NCBI GenBank assembly: GCA_004325065.1
Contig: PITI01000079.1
Coordinates: 1 to 24,655 of the forward strand
Reading direction: 5' to 3'
DNA: 24,655 bases
Origin: Hamiltosporidium magnivora
Lineage: Eukaryota; Microsporidia; Dubosqiidae
Shown: positions 8,226 to 18,737 of the stretch, in pieces
Layout of the letters: each line of letters starts with the position of its first letter
Numbering within the stretch: position 1 is the first letter of the stretch
Program-made: the position numbers and the translations under genes
The notes under the pieces: generated by a model
The model's input: only the letters and a program-made list of their open reading frames with translations
What the model was told of the DNA's origin: nothing
The model's database searches: none

Positions 8226-9643
8226 AATTTATTAAAATATTATTATTTCTGTTGTGTCATAAATATATATGTCTATCCCCTTTTTATCCATAAATTCTTT
8301 AGTACATTATTACATGTCTTTCGATATTAATTGTATAATAATAAAATGTATTACTTTGTAGCTTATTTTTGTAATATTGTTTGGCTTTATTGCAATATAC
8401 AGAAAACCTTTTTCAGATATGTTCTTTAATTGTATTTATTTTAATTTTTATTCTTAATTTGATTCATTAGAACTCTTGGGGTTTTTTTATTGTAAAAATT
8501 AATGTTTATATTTCAAATACCATTCACATTAATTTCTCATTAAGTTAATCGATAGTAGTTTAAACCAATTTTACTTCGTCTAATTAATGCCTAAAGCATC
8601 AAAAAAATTTTATATCGTTTTTTTATCAACCAAGAGAAATATTAGTATAGAAATCAGAATTTTACGATGAAATTACGTTTACATAATATATATTGTATAC
8701 TTTGAGCTTATAATTATTCCTTACATCTCTCAAACATATGGTTAACTTCTTTAAAGACATTTGAAGTTGTTCTATACAACTATAAATACCATTTTAAGGC
8801 AGTATTAGTTTAATCAGGAGATAAACCAAGAATTGTAATTTCATAAACAGTCTTACTCGTTTTTTTTGAAAAAACACTCTTTTTTATGATTTATCTATAA
8901 AAAAATCAAACAACTGTATATACAGAAGTATTAAAAATAAAAGTTGAAAATAAATTATTAGAATTACCTGAAACAGCTTCTCAACCTATGTTGTACTTGA
9001 TAAATTATCTTAAATATTTAAGTAATAACTCTGAATATTTAACAAATTATCTTCACACATGTATTACACAAACGATGAGAAAGATGTGATTAAAAATGGA
9101 GAACACAATATTATTAACCAATAATCTAGTAAATCTCTGTGAGCTATATTACATTAAAAAAACATATTTTTTTATCTTTGTAATCACATCTTACATCCTT
9201 TGATTTCAATAACATACAAGTTATTTAAGAATTTATTTCAAAATTTAAACTAAACAGTAATTATGAATAAATTCACTTAAATTTAGTTCAAATATCTTAT
9301 TCCAATCACTTTTTATATCAAAACATATAAAAGTTTTCATCTTTTTTAAATAAATTCACCGTGTTTAAGTATCGTAATAAACTTTCTACTAAATTATAAT
9401 TATCGTTTTAATAGAAAGATGTTCTATAAATACACATTGGTTAAGAATCAGATGATCTTGTTTTAATTTCTATCTAAATAATCATTTTAAGAGTAAATGA
9501 AGTGATAAAAGTAAATACAAATTACGACTTAATTATTGTTTCAAAATATTTTATAGACTTTGTTATACTTATTTAAATACAATACTAGATGTTTTATTGG
9601 ATATATGTATTCTAAATAACAATATGTGACTCGAACTTCATTT
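8226..9643. other. AT-rich spacer, nothing recognised
   Basis: About 1.4 kb with short frames only and many A/T homopolymers. I see no gene, RNA or transposon signature in it. Confidence 0.6.
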
Positions 9644-9777
9644 TTTAACTTGAATTTCTATTATGTTAAAAACTAGCAATTTGATATTTTCTTTGAAATA
9701 AGATTTGTATTTTAACTTGAATTTCTATTTTGTTAAAAACTAGCGATTTGATCTTTTCTTTGAAATAAGATTTGTAT
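9644..9777. repeat. 67-bp tandem duplication
   Basis: Two adjacent copies, 9644-9710 and 9711-9777, each opening with tttaacttgaatttctatt and ending with tttgaaataagatttgta. They differ at only about three positions, so the duplication is recent compared with the decayed LINE pieces on either side. Confidence 0.88.
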
Positions 9778-9789
9778 TTTTTTTGTCTG

Positions 9790-10105
9790 CTAACAGTATT
9801 TTAACTTAGATGGTACTAATAAAGTATTAGGGTCTAGTAGTGAATCTAGGCTCGCAAAGTGAAATTTTATATGCTTATTTCCAAATCTTGTCTTCGTTCG
9901 ATCAAAAATATAAATAGCCATTCCGCACAAAATAAAAATATTTTTGTTTTTTAATACTATGGATTGAATATATGCCTCTATTCTTACTGGTACTTGGAAG
10001 TTTTTAAGATAAATCTTATGATATTTAGTTACAATACTGTCCCAAATTATTCTTCATTGAAAAATTTAGAACAGGGTATTCTTCTCAATAAAATTTAAAT
10101 TTTTA
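9790..10105 (-). pseudogene. LINE C-terminal fragment with an unusually open frame (copy 3)
   Basis: Minus frame 10053-9790 is open for 87 codons without an ATG near its beginning. Its first third reads IIWDSIVTKYHKIYLKNFQV and then IEAYIQSIVLK, the same block as in the other LINE copies; the upstream LRRIP block is traceable to about 10105 in a neighbouring frame. The rest of the open frame (GMAIYIFDRTKTRF and SLDSLLDPNTLLVP) is not the usual LINE tail, and I do not recognise it. An open frame this long is unexpected in such AT-rich decayed DNA. Confidence 0.65.
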
Positions 10106-10206
10106 AAAAAGATATTTTTATTGATCGAACAATAAATGAAAATAAGAGATATTTGACATTTTGACACTGAAATATATATAATAAGTAAATATATTTACAA
10201 ATGATT

Positions 10207-10416
10207 CTAATAACAATATCTAATAATAATATCTAATAATAATTCACATATTGATTTCAAAATATATATAAAAATAACAATATACTTACAAATAATATCT
10301 AAGAATAATATCTAATAATAATATCTAAGAATAATATCTAATAATAATATCTAATAATAATTCACATATTGATTTCAAAATATTGATTTCAGAATATATA
10401 TAAAAATAACAATATA
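10207..10416. repeat. Nested AT-rich tandem array upstream of the ABC transporter
   Basis: Short 12-15-bp units (aataatatctaa, aataatatctaag) are repeated eight or more times. They are nested in a larger duplication, since the block ttcacatattgatttcaaaatat followed by atataaaaataacaatata appears twice (from about 10242 and about 10361). It ends about 120 bp before the ABC transporter start. Confidence 0.85.
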
Positions 10417-10513
10417 ATAGATTAAAAGATTAATGATAAATTTATAAGAGAAATAAACAATTTGTTTTTTTTTTCTTTTTTTGTCCAAAAAAAAAATATT
10501 TATAAAAAATCCA

Positions 10514-10516
10514 CCC
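10514..10516 (+). promoter_or_regulatory. CCC motif upstream of the ABC transporter
   Basis: CCC lies 23 nt upstream of the ATG at 10540, separated from it by an A/T-only stretch. It is a little farther than at the other genes, so this is a weaker example of the microsporidian start signal. Confidence 0.45.
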
Positions 10517-10539
10517 AATTTTTTTAAAAAAATAATTTA

Positions 10540-12294
10540 ATGCAAAAGGAAGAAAAAAGTGATTGGCAAGTTATCAAAGAAGTTTTTCAAAAATATGTTT
10601 TAGCTATTCCTACAATAAAGTTAATGATTATACCAACATTTGCATGTGTTTTGATATCCAAATTTTTAGAAGTTCATCTTGGAGAATCATTACAAGATTT
10701 TTCTAAAAAAATGGCTGGAAATCTTGAAGAAACAAGTTTTAATTTTTTGTTGTTAAGATTTATGATCACAATGTGTTTTCTTAATATTTTTTCTTTACTT
10801 CAAGGATATATATTTGCTGGTCCTATACAGAAATCATTTAGATTGGCAGCAAAAAGTACTTTTAAAAAATATATGTCGCTTTCTCATACAAATTTCCATG
10901 CTTTGGGTTCGGGTGAAATACATAGTAGTATTGAAAGAAAAAGTAAAGCAGTTGCAGATATTTTAGATGTTATAGTTCTTCATATATTTCCTGTTGTGTC
11001 TATAATTGTATTTTCTGGATTTAAAATATTTTTTTCACTTGGAAAATTTCCAGCAATCATGTTATTTGTAGCTCTTGTTTTATATGCTTTAATAACAATC
11101 AGAATTACAAAATATAGAAATAAAATTAGGAAACTTCTTAATATTTCTGTAAATGATTCTTCTAATTTACTTTACGATAGACTCATTAATTTTGATATTA
11201 TTTTGGCTTATAATAATCAAGAATTAGAACTTCAAAAATACGATGATTCTTTGAAACCGATACAGACACATTCAACTCGTCTTATGAAGGCTTTACACAT
11301 TTTAAACTTTGTACAAAGAATGGTATTTTCTTTTATAAATGTACTTGTCATTTACTGCGGTATAAATGGAATATTAATGGATAAAATAACATCAGATAGT
11401 CTTATTCTTTATATTACTATCAGTAAAACTCTTTCTTCTAATTTGAGTAAACTTGGTTATATTTATCACAGATATACACAAGCAATCACGGATGCGAAAA
11501 TGACACATGAAAATTTTTTTGAAATTTCTTCACAAAAAGCTTTAAAATACGATTTGGGAAAATTTGAAAATGAAATAAAATTTAAAGAAATAAATTTCTT
11601 TAGAGGTTCAAGAATGATTTTAAACAATATTTCTTTTACGATTTTCAAAGGTGAAAAAGTTGCTATTGCAGGTAAAAATGGGTCTGGAAAATCCACATTG
11701 ATAAAAATACTTTTGGGATTTCATGAATTCCAAGGTAAAATATTTATAGACAATACAGATTTCAATTCCATTAATATAAATTCTTTAAGAAAGATAATTG
11801 GTTATGTTCCTCAAGATGGGAATATTTTAAACGAGTCTATAAAATATAATATGCAATATGGAGATTTTGAAGCTAAAAATGATAGAATAGTAGAAGTTAG
11901 CGATGATTTTCATATTCATGATTCTATAATGAAAATTGATAATAGTTATTTGGCAGTTGCTGGTGAGCGAGGAGAAAAATTGAGTGGGGGTGAAAAACAA
12001 AAGGTTGCATTGGTACGAGCTGTCCTTAAAAATCCAGATATTCTTATTCTTGATGAACCAACTGCCAGTTTGGACAAAGAATCTGAAACGGATATATTAA
12101 ATGTTTTGTTGAGTCAATATAGTGATAAAACACTTATAATGATTATTCATAATATTGGATTATTAAAGAGTTTTGATAAGGTTGTATTTCTTTCGCCTAA
12201 CTTTGGTATTGAAGTTGGTTCTCATTCTGAACTTTTAGAACGAAAAGGCGAATATTATAATTTTTATATGCAAAAGATACTTACACAAGAATAA
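10540..12294 (+). CDS. ABC half-transporter, Atm1/ABCB7-like
   Basis: A 584-residue half-transporter: an N-terminal membrane domain with hydrophobic stretches near residues 24-43, 70-92, 143-165, 170-188 and 260-280, then one nucleotide-binding domain from about 345. ATPase motifs are complete: Walker A GKNGSGKST (378-386), Q-loop Gln425 in VPQD, signature LSGGE (481-485), Walker B ILILDE (501-506), D-loop SLD and switch His537. The VAGERGEKLSGGEKQKVALV context, the GSGEIHSSIERKSKAV block (123-138) and the NFDIILAYNN block (217-226) resemble Atm1, the mitochondrial exporter of a sulfur/glutathione compound needed for cytosolic Fe-S proteins. Microsporidia keep Fe-S assembly in mitosomes and have several Atm1-like half-transporters. 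No clear targeting presequence is visible at the N-terminus, so mitosomal location is inference. It would work as a dimer. Confidence 0.95.
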   Translation: MQKEEKSDWQVIKEVFQKYVLAIPTIKLMIIPTFACVLISKFLEVHLGESLQDFSKKMAGNLEETSFNFLLLRFMITMCFLNIFSLLQGYIFAGPIQKSFRLAAKSTFKKYMSLSHTNFHALGSGEIHSSIERKSKAVADILDVIVLHIFPVVSIIVFSGFKIFFSLGKFPAIMLFVALVLYALITIRITKYRNKIRKLLNISVNDSSNLLYDRLINFDIILAYNNQELELQKYDDSLKPIQTHSTRLMKALHILNFVQRMVFSFINVLVIYCGINGILMDKITSDSLILYITISKTLSSNLSKLGYIYHRYTQAITDAKMTHENFFEISSQKALKYDLGKFENEIKFKEINFFRGSRMILNNISFTIFKGEKVAIAGKNGSGKSTLIKILLGFHEFQGKIFIDNTDFNSININSLRKIIGYVPQDGNILNESIKYNMQYGDFEAKNDRIVEVSDDFHIHDSIMKIDNSYLAVAGERGEKLSGGEKQKVALVRAVLKNPDILILDEPTASLDKESETDILNVLLSQYSDKTLIMIIHNIGLLKSFDKVVFLSPNFGIEVGSHSELLERKGEYYNFYMQKILTQE

Positions 12295-13769
12295 TTATAT
12301 TAATAACTGTAATTTTGTTTATATTTTAATTTTTTTGTCAAATAAAATTCTGGGTTAAAATATTTTTACCATTTTTATATGTTTTCTACCTCTTTAACTC
12401 CTACTGTCTCTTCTTCCAAATCCGACTCTTCATTTATGTTTATAGTCGGTTACTCTAAAGTTTTTTGTCAAAAATATTTATTTAAAGATTATTTCTAAAA
12501 ATGTAGAATGAGAGGCAATAGCTCATTTGGTAAAAATATTTTCTGTTACATTCAGAATAAAATGTATTTTTAGAGGGTGGAATGAAATATTTAAGTTGGT
12601 TTTGAGAGGGTGTGAGCATAAATTTAGCAACTCGATATGAGAAAATGCTGAAACAATCACTACAATAAACGCAATTGATGTGTTAAAATACCTACATCTT
12701 CCAAATATTTATTATTTCAAATTAAGAAATCATGCTAGTATTCTTTGTTCAAGAAATTCTTTAGAATTAATATGGAAAAATAAAATTAGATATCAAAAAA
12801 ATGGGATTAAAGATTCAGAATTGTAGACTATATTAATTTTTTAAAGAATGCAAATTAGACTTATCGAAGTCAAAATTCTCGACAGAATTTCCTTACAATA
12901 TTTTAAATTGAAGAAACACGGAAATAAAGGTATAATAGCCAATAAGTTGAATCTTTTTAAATTTATTATAAATATAATTATTTTTGTGATGAGTTAAGAT
13001 GGATTGTACTAAATACCACACAATGTATCCTAAAAATGTAAAATCAGCAATAAAAATAGGAGGATATTTCACTCGATATTTCTCATAGTAAAATTTTAAA
13101 ACTGATTTTTGTATTAACGAAAAGGTTTGAATTGTAGACCGAATACCGAGTAGATTCGAGAACAGGCATGTAGAGATATTTTATAAAATCCGAAATGTAT
13201 CAAATGCAATAAATACCTGCGATATTAAAAGTCTTAAGCAATTAATATTTAAATTACTAAGTCTATAATTGTAGTTGAGGCAATCGAAAACGGTCATTTT
13301 CTTAAAAAGTAAATTAACATTTAAAATGAAGAACCTGGTTTGCGAAAACAAAGAATGAATAACATACAACTGTAAAGGGTATAAATATATTTAGTCGAGC
13401 TTTAAAAAAATATTCTTGCATTTTTCTTGAACAACATTATTGTTTGAGCCAAATTTGACGAAAAATCATATATATTTTACAATATTTGAAGTATTTTAAA
13501 AATAATTTGAAATGGAGATTGATTCTTTGCGTACGCTAAATTCAATTTCCAGGTGATATTTTTAGTTTAAGCACGAGATTTTTAGTCTAGACCGACTTCT
13601 TAACTTTTCAAAAAGAAATTTATTTAGAAACGCTTAAAAAATATGAGGAGAAACCTTAATTCATTCGTAGATTGTGCTAATCTATATAGAAAAGAGCACC
13701 AAAAAATAATTTTTAGCAATTTATTTACATACGTTCAAGAATTAAATGTATTTCGATTTTTAATAAATT
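12295..13769. other. Spacer with unrecognised coding-like scraps
   Basis: About 1.5 kb. Plus frame 12642-12827 stays open for about 60 codons after a TGA (including KYLHLPNIYYFKLRNHA) but has no proper start. Minus strand about 12380-12450 encodes an acidic scrap (EESDLEEETVGVKEVENI) that could be the tail of another LINE copy. Neither is a supported gene. No RNA gene was seen. Confidence 0.5.
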
Positions 13770-16700
13770 TACCACCGGTCTTTAATGCGTCTAAATTCTC
13801 TTTCTAAACCAGTCTATCTTTTATGTTTATTGTGATTCCTCCATCTAAAAAAGAAAGGTGGGTTTTATCTTTTGTTTTTTATATATTTAACATCATAATT
13901 CCCATTACTTGCTTGTTTTAAATCGGTATTGATACATAGACATTAAGGCTTTTTTAATAACACAATTAACATTCTTTCCCGATTTTCTTGAAATTTGATC
14001 TGATTTAAAGGCACATTCGTCAACCAAAGAATATTTTTGACTCTCTTCTTTCATAATATTTATTTAAAGTTTGGCTCTATATTCATGGGTATTTTTAGTT
14101 TTTTAAGTTATGTCTTATAATTCTTTGTCAGAATACTATCCCAGGCCATTACGCACCGAATTAACTCAATGCGACACATATAGATAAGCCAAGACTTATT
14201 GACCAGTAGTTATACTCTCTAGAAGGTTTCAGCTATTTGAAGTAAATATTAAAATGCAAATTCTATTTTATAAGTGTTATCATTGTTATACTCTCATTTA
14301 AAACAGATATATCAGGTCTATTTTCCCGAATTTATACATTGATTTGAATTTTATTCTACACTTATCTCAGCATACCCTATTCAATATTTCTTAACTAATT
14401 GACTCTTGCTTCTTTCAACTTAAATTTGTACCAATTTACACTTTTATGTGTTGAGATCTAACAGTTTCACTTTGCCAGTTAGTATTGTAATGTCAGAGTA
14501 TTTTATCACATAAACTCGCTAAATTATTTCATTTGTTACTAGACTTGTTGCAGTGTTGGTACAAGCTTTCTCCTCACCAGAAACACTTCTATCTTAGATA
14601 TAGCAGAAAGCCATTTCTTATTGTGGCAAAATGTTCTCTTTTCTGGCCATATAGAAGAGTTCCCAAACCCTACAACTCATTTTTTTACTTCATATAACTT
14701 TCAGTGAAGTTTTCGTTTTTCTATTTGGCTATAATTTTACAAGATAGATTCTTTAAAAATTTTTTTAGTGAATTCTCCTTCAAATCAAAATTTTACGATT
14801 TCGAAGCATTTCATTGATACTAGATGTGTTTTATTAGTATTCAATTTGGAGATTTGCTGCTTTTCAATATGATATTTCTTTTTTTTTGCATGAAAACATA
14901 AGGTTCTGATGCAAATGTCCGCTTTGCAAATCAACACTATGTAAGCCTCTTTGAAGCTCCATTCTAAAAACTTTCAAACGCTCTTTACAACCCTGCATGG
15001 ACTGTATCTCGTTTTTTTAACACCATAATCATTACATCATCAATTTAGGGAAATCAGCCGGTTCAAGTCGAAGCCCTTCAATGTGATAGTTGAAAGAGAT
15101 ATCGCATGCTGTTAATTGCAGAAAATAATTTTTTTGCAATTAATCTAGTATAGAAAAATTTTTGGTTTCTTTATATCAATTTTGCGCTTAGTTTAAATGA
15201 GCTACTTGCCGGGTTCTTTCTGCTATCTTTCATTATTCCTTAATATTTAGTACCACTAGACCCTTTTAAAAGATTAGAAGTATTTCGGCAGCACATATTA
15301 TTAGTCCGAGACTGGCTTTGCTTTGTTTATCTCTACCACAATAATTTTTATACATTCTTCAGCCTTACTTGTTATAGTTCTCAATATGGAACTTTATACT
15401 ACAAAAGCTTAAAATTATACATAAATAAGAGACAATTGGAAGCATAGCAATAAGGATCAGTATGTATTTTTACTCTGTGTATTTCTCATTAAGTTTTCGG
15501 CTCAACAAATTCATATAAAACAAAGAAACAAAGATGACAAACTTTTCTTTTGTAGTATTTCTCCTTCAATTTTATTGTTCATTCTTTTTTCTGGATCTAC
15601 TGAAATATCTATTTTGTATTTAATATTCTTTTCTTAATAAATTTAAGAATATATCCGATAAATTAAAATTTTCAAAGCATATACTCAAGTAAACATGATT
15701 TATTGAATCAAGCGCTTTTATGAAATCTAATCTCATTGCTTTGAAATAATTTTTCGTCTCATTATCAACAGAAAAATTCAATCGACATGTTTCTATGCTT
15801 TTTGCATATCTCTTACAGGTTCCATTTGACTTTCTGCCCGACTTTTGCCTTTATACTTCAGTTAGAACGACTTTGTCTAAAAAATTAGTGGTTAACACAG
15901 AGGTTATACTTACAGGCAATGAAATGTAGTTAAACACTATTTTTGGATTTCGTTTTGGAATCAAATACGTAAGCCCGCACTAGAATCATTCAGCTTGAGC
16001 CGTACCTTCTAAACCTGTAACTTTTATAATATCATAAAATTAGTCCTGAAAAGTTGAGCATTTCTTGATATTTGTATTATAAGTTATACCATTTCAGAGA
16101 TTTTTCAGTAAGAAGTTAATTGATAATACTTTGAAATTCATAAACTGAAGGTAATATAATCGTATGATTATCCGATACAAATATCATAAATAATCTGAAT
16201 ACGTGATTGTTTTATTTTTTTTCCCAAATTGTGGAGAAAATGTCATAGTTTGATTGCGGCAAAGTGCATGTTTTAATATAGGAATCTCGGAAAACCTACG
16301 AAAAAACCGACCATGGAACACATCAAGCATAAAATGTTTTTTTTTGAAAAGCTTTTCTACAATCATGTATTGGGATTTTTGATAGTAAACAATTATGACT
16401 CATTCGACTTAACTAAAGCCTAGGAGAGATAATTTATATGATTTAAGTTTTAAGTAAACTCTCGCATGATTTTTTTGAGGCTTTTCGTTTATAAAGCGGT
16501 GAGATTTTTTTCTATGAATTTTATTGAAGATATCTTTAAAGAGTAATAACTGAAGGGATTCTAGCTCTTTTTAATCCAAGCTGATCTAAGCTTCTCTTGT
16601 ACTATTACCTCGTCATGTTATACTTGCACAGCCTGTATGATATGCGCTGCGTTCGCCATTGACTCCGATACAAGAGTCTCAGCAAATACACCGACTATTG

Positions 16701-17300
16701 TATAAATGATGTCCAGAAATTTACTATCAACCTATTCATTGAATGTTTTCGACTTCGTAAAACTACTTTTTAAATTTCCTTCTCGAAAATTTCTTTGATT
16801 TTACTCAAAATTTTATCTCTCGGATTTCTGAACTCGAAAGTGTCGATTAGAAAGCCTAGATCAAAGACAAGTGATGACTCTATGTCGCACTCCATCTTTT
16901 ACTGACTACCCCGCTTTTCACCTCATTATATGCTAATTTTAAACACATCGAAAGTTTTAGCGCAGCCGAATTTCTAATTATAGTGTCTTTGAGGTTCCGT
17001 GAAGCATTTTCTGGACATTCTTTAAACCCTTATCTGCACTGCTAACGATTCAAATCCTTTACTGTTAATTGGCTGTTACAAAGTCGAATATTGTATGCAG
17101 TGACATTAACCTGTTATCAGTGGGAATAGCTAGAGTACTGTGGTTTATCATGACGCATGATGGCTTGCCTATAAAGATTTTAAATAAAGCTGAAAGTTAT
17201 GTATTTTGCAACGATAGGTATCAAGCGCACTATTTTGAGTGTTATTAAAGATTTAGTCTCCTGATAGATGTGTTGTCTTTATATGGAAAAAGAAAGTCGG
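13770..17300 (-). pseudogene. Nearly full-length decayed LINE retrotransposon, R4/Dong-like (copy 2)
   Basis: Minus-strand reading, broken by many stops and frameshifts, follows a microsporidian R4-type LINE in correct order. N-terminal region: VGVFAETLVSESMANAAHII (about 16630-16700). Pre-RT linker: LFKKKHFMLDVFHGRFFRRF, part of an intact 60-codon stretch at 16184-16366. RT domain: GLTYLIPKRNPK (about 15960), LDFIKALDSINHVYL with the motif A aspartate (about 15700-15740), LSRKLNEKYTE (about 15480-15510). RT C-terminal region: GCKERLKVFRMELQRGLHSV (about 14940-14995). Then CYI*DR (about 14610), RLE-type endonuclease remnant (about 14290-14340) and CVMAWDSILTKNYK (about 14110-14155). The catalytic Asp-Asp pair of RT motif C is not found where expected, so it is inactive. 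The outer ends are approximate; I could not define target-site duplications. Confidence 0.85.
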
Positions 17301-17489
17301 TGAATCCGTTAAATAATTTGCTTCATAATGCTGCAAGTTTTTAAATTTATATAATATATTAATTGTTTGCTGCCTTTGTTTTACATTTTCTCTTTTTCGC
17401 CACCCACTTTTTTCTTGTATCTTTTTTTATTTTAGTTAATTTTTCTATTGTTTTTAAAAAATCCAATTATTGAATCCTAGATTTTATAG

Positions 17490-18737
17490 ATGAGACCGAA
17501 ATGTTTGATTATTATTCTTAAATCGTTGGTTTATTGTTCTTTTCGGTATAAAGAATTAATTTCTGACCGGAACACTGATCTTACAGATAGAAAGACTTGT
17601 GATAAAGATATAGTTACAGCCTTATCGGATTTATGTAATAAGATGATTGAGAAACGACTTTCAAATCATGAACGTTACTACAAAAGAGGGTTTTTGGTTT
17701 TTTCTGGTAATTTGTGCGCTTTTGAAGATAAAAATCTAATGTTTCAATCAATGATTGACACATATTCCAAGAATGATTCGATATATCTTTTTAATATAAC
17801 ATTAAAAAAAAGTATCAATAAAAGCTCTATGATAAATATTATTTCGGAACAATATGCCCGTTGTTGTCTCGAAATATCACGTTTTGAGAGAACAAATATT
17901 GCTAAAAAGAAGAATTTTGCATCAATAAAATACCAAAAAATTTATAAAAAGGAAAGTGCCTTGTATAGATTGAAATCAATAAAATCAGCTAAGGATTTAT
18001 TTGAATTTTTAAAAAAAGAACAAAAATGGAATCCTTCTTCAAAAAAAACAAATTTAAAGTATTTCTATTTTCTTTTTACTGACATTTTGAAGAGTTATGA
18101 AAGATTGATTGTATATTTTTGCTTCGATTTTTATAAAATATTTGAATTATGTGGTGATACCACTCTTTTTGTTTCAGTCGAAAATACAAATTCAATCTTA
18201 CAAAATTTTCAAAATATTTTTAAACCTAAAAATAATGAACCATCGTTAATATCAGTATTTGGTTACTTTTTCCAGCCCCCTTCAAATTTAAACTACAGTC
18301 AAACTGAAAACGTCCAAAACAATGACAATAAAAATTTAACAATTGATCTGGTTAACACTGAAATTTTTAAGAGTGATGAATCTTCAAAATTACCTTTGCA
18401 TTATAATATTTCAAATTTAAGCGATCATTTTGCCAATTTAAATCCGCAAATATTCAATGAATGGATTTTACCAGATTTACGTGTTGAGTCATCAATTGAA
18501 TTTTATAAACCGAAGATTCTTCCAACAGAAAGGCTCATTAAAAAGTTAGTTTTTAAAATTTCCATTCCTAATTTTAAAGATTGCAATGTATCAATGGTAT
18601 TTAGATTTAATAGATATCAATTGGTGAGTTTTTCTTACAAGAAATATTTACAATACAAGCTAATTGAACAACAGAAGTATTCAAGTATGGAATCTTTACA
18701 AGAAATATTCGATTCAATCATTAAAGATTTTGATTAA
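17490..18737 (+). CDS. Unrecognised 415-residue protein
   Basis: I do not recognise this protein. The frame has a TAG immediately before the ATG at 17490, so the start cannot be farther upstream. It is long, intronless and clearly coding against an AT-rich background. The N-terminus (about residues 5-17, CLIIILKSLVYCS) is hydrophobic but interrupted by Lys11, so a signal peptide is possible but weak. Other visible features: Lys-rich region 139-190, aromatic hydrophobic stretch 191-219 (YFYFLF and IVYFCFDFYKIF) that could be buried core or one membrane segment, Asn-rich linker 264-285, and a conserved-looking C-terminal part with WILPDLRVESSIEFYKP (325-341). No zinc, nucleotide-binding or catalytic motif stands out. 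It sits between the dead LINE and RPC2. No CCC motif is close to the start. It may be a lineage-specific microsporidian protein. Confidence 0.8.
   Translation: MRPKCLIIILKSLVYCSFRYKELISDRNTDLTDRKTCDKDIVTALSDLCNKMIEKRLSNHERYYKRGFLVFSGNLCAFEDKNLMFQSMIDTYSKNDSIYLFNITLKKSINKSSMINIISEQYARCCLEISRFERTNIAKKKNFASIKYQKIYKKESALYRLKSIKSAKDLFEFLKKEQKWNPSSKKTNLKYFYFLFTDILKSYERLIVYFCFDFYKIFELCGDTTLFVSVENTNSILQNFQNIFKPKNNEPSLISVFGYFFQPPSNLNYSQTENVQNNDNKNLTIDLVNTEIFKSDESSKLPLHYNISNLSDHFANLNPQIFNEWILPDLRVESSIEFYKPKILPTERLIKKLVFKISIPNFKDCNVSMVFRFNRYQLVSFSYKKYLQYKLIEQQKYSSMESLQEIFDSIIKDFD

Noticed and set aside
13150..13170. Possible tRNA B-box-like string (agattcgagaac)
   Set aside because: It does not fit the GGTTCGANNCC consensus and no A box, acceptor stem or cloverleaf can be made around it.
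13181..13369. 62-codon minus-strand frame in the spacer
   Set aside because: No motif, low-complexity composition, and it lies outside the parts that align with the LINE copies.
16184..16366. 60-codon minus-strand ORF as an independent small gene
   Set aside because: It falls in register between other LINE blocks and matches the expected pre-RT linker, so it is an undisrupted piece of the dead LINE.
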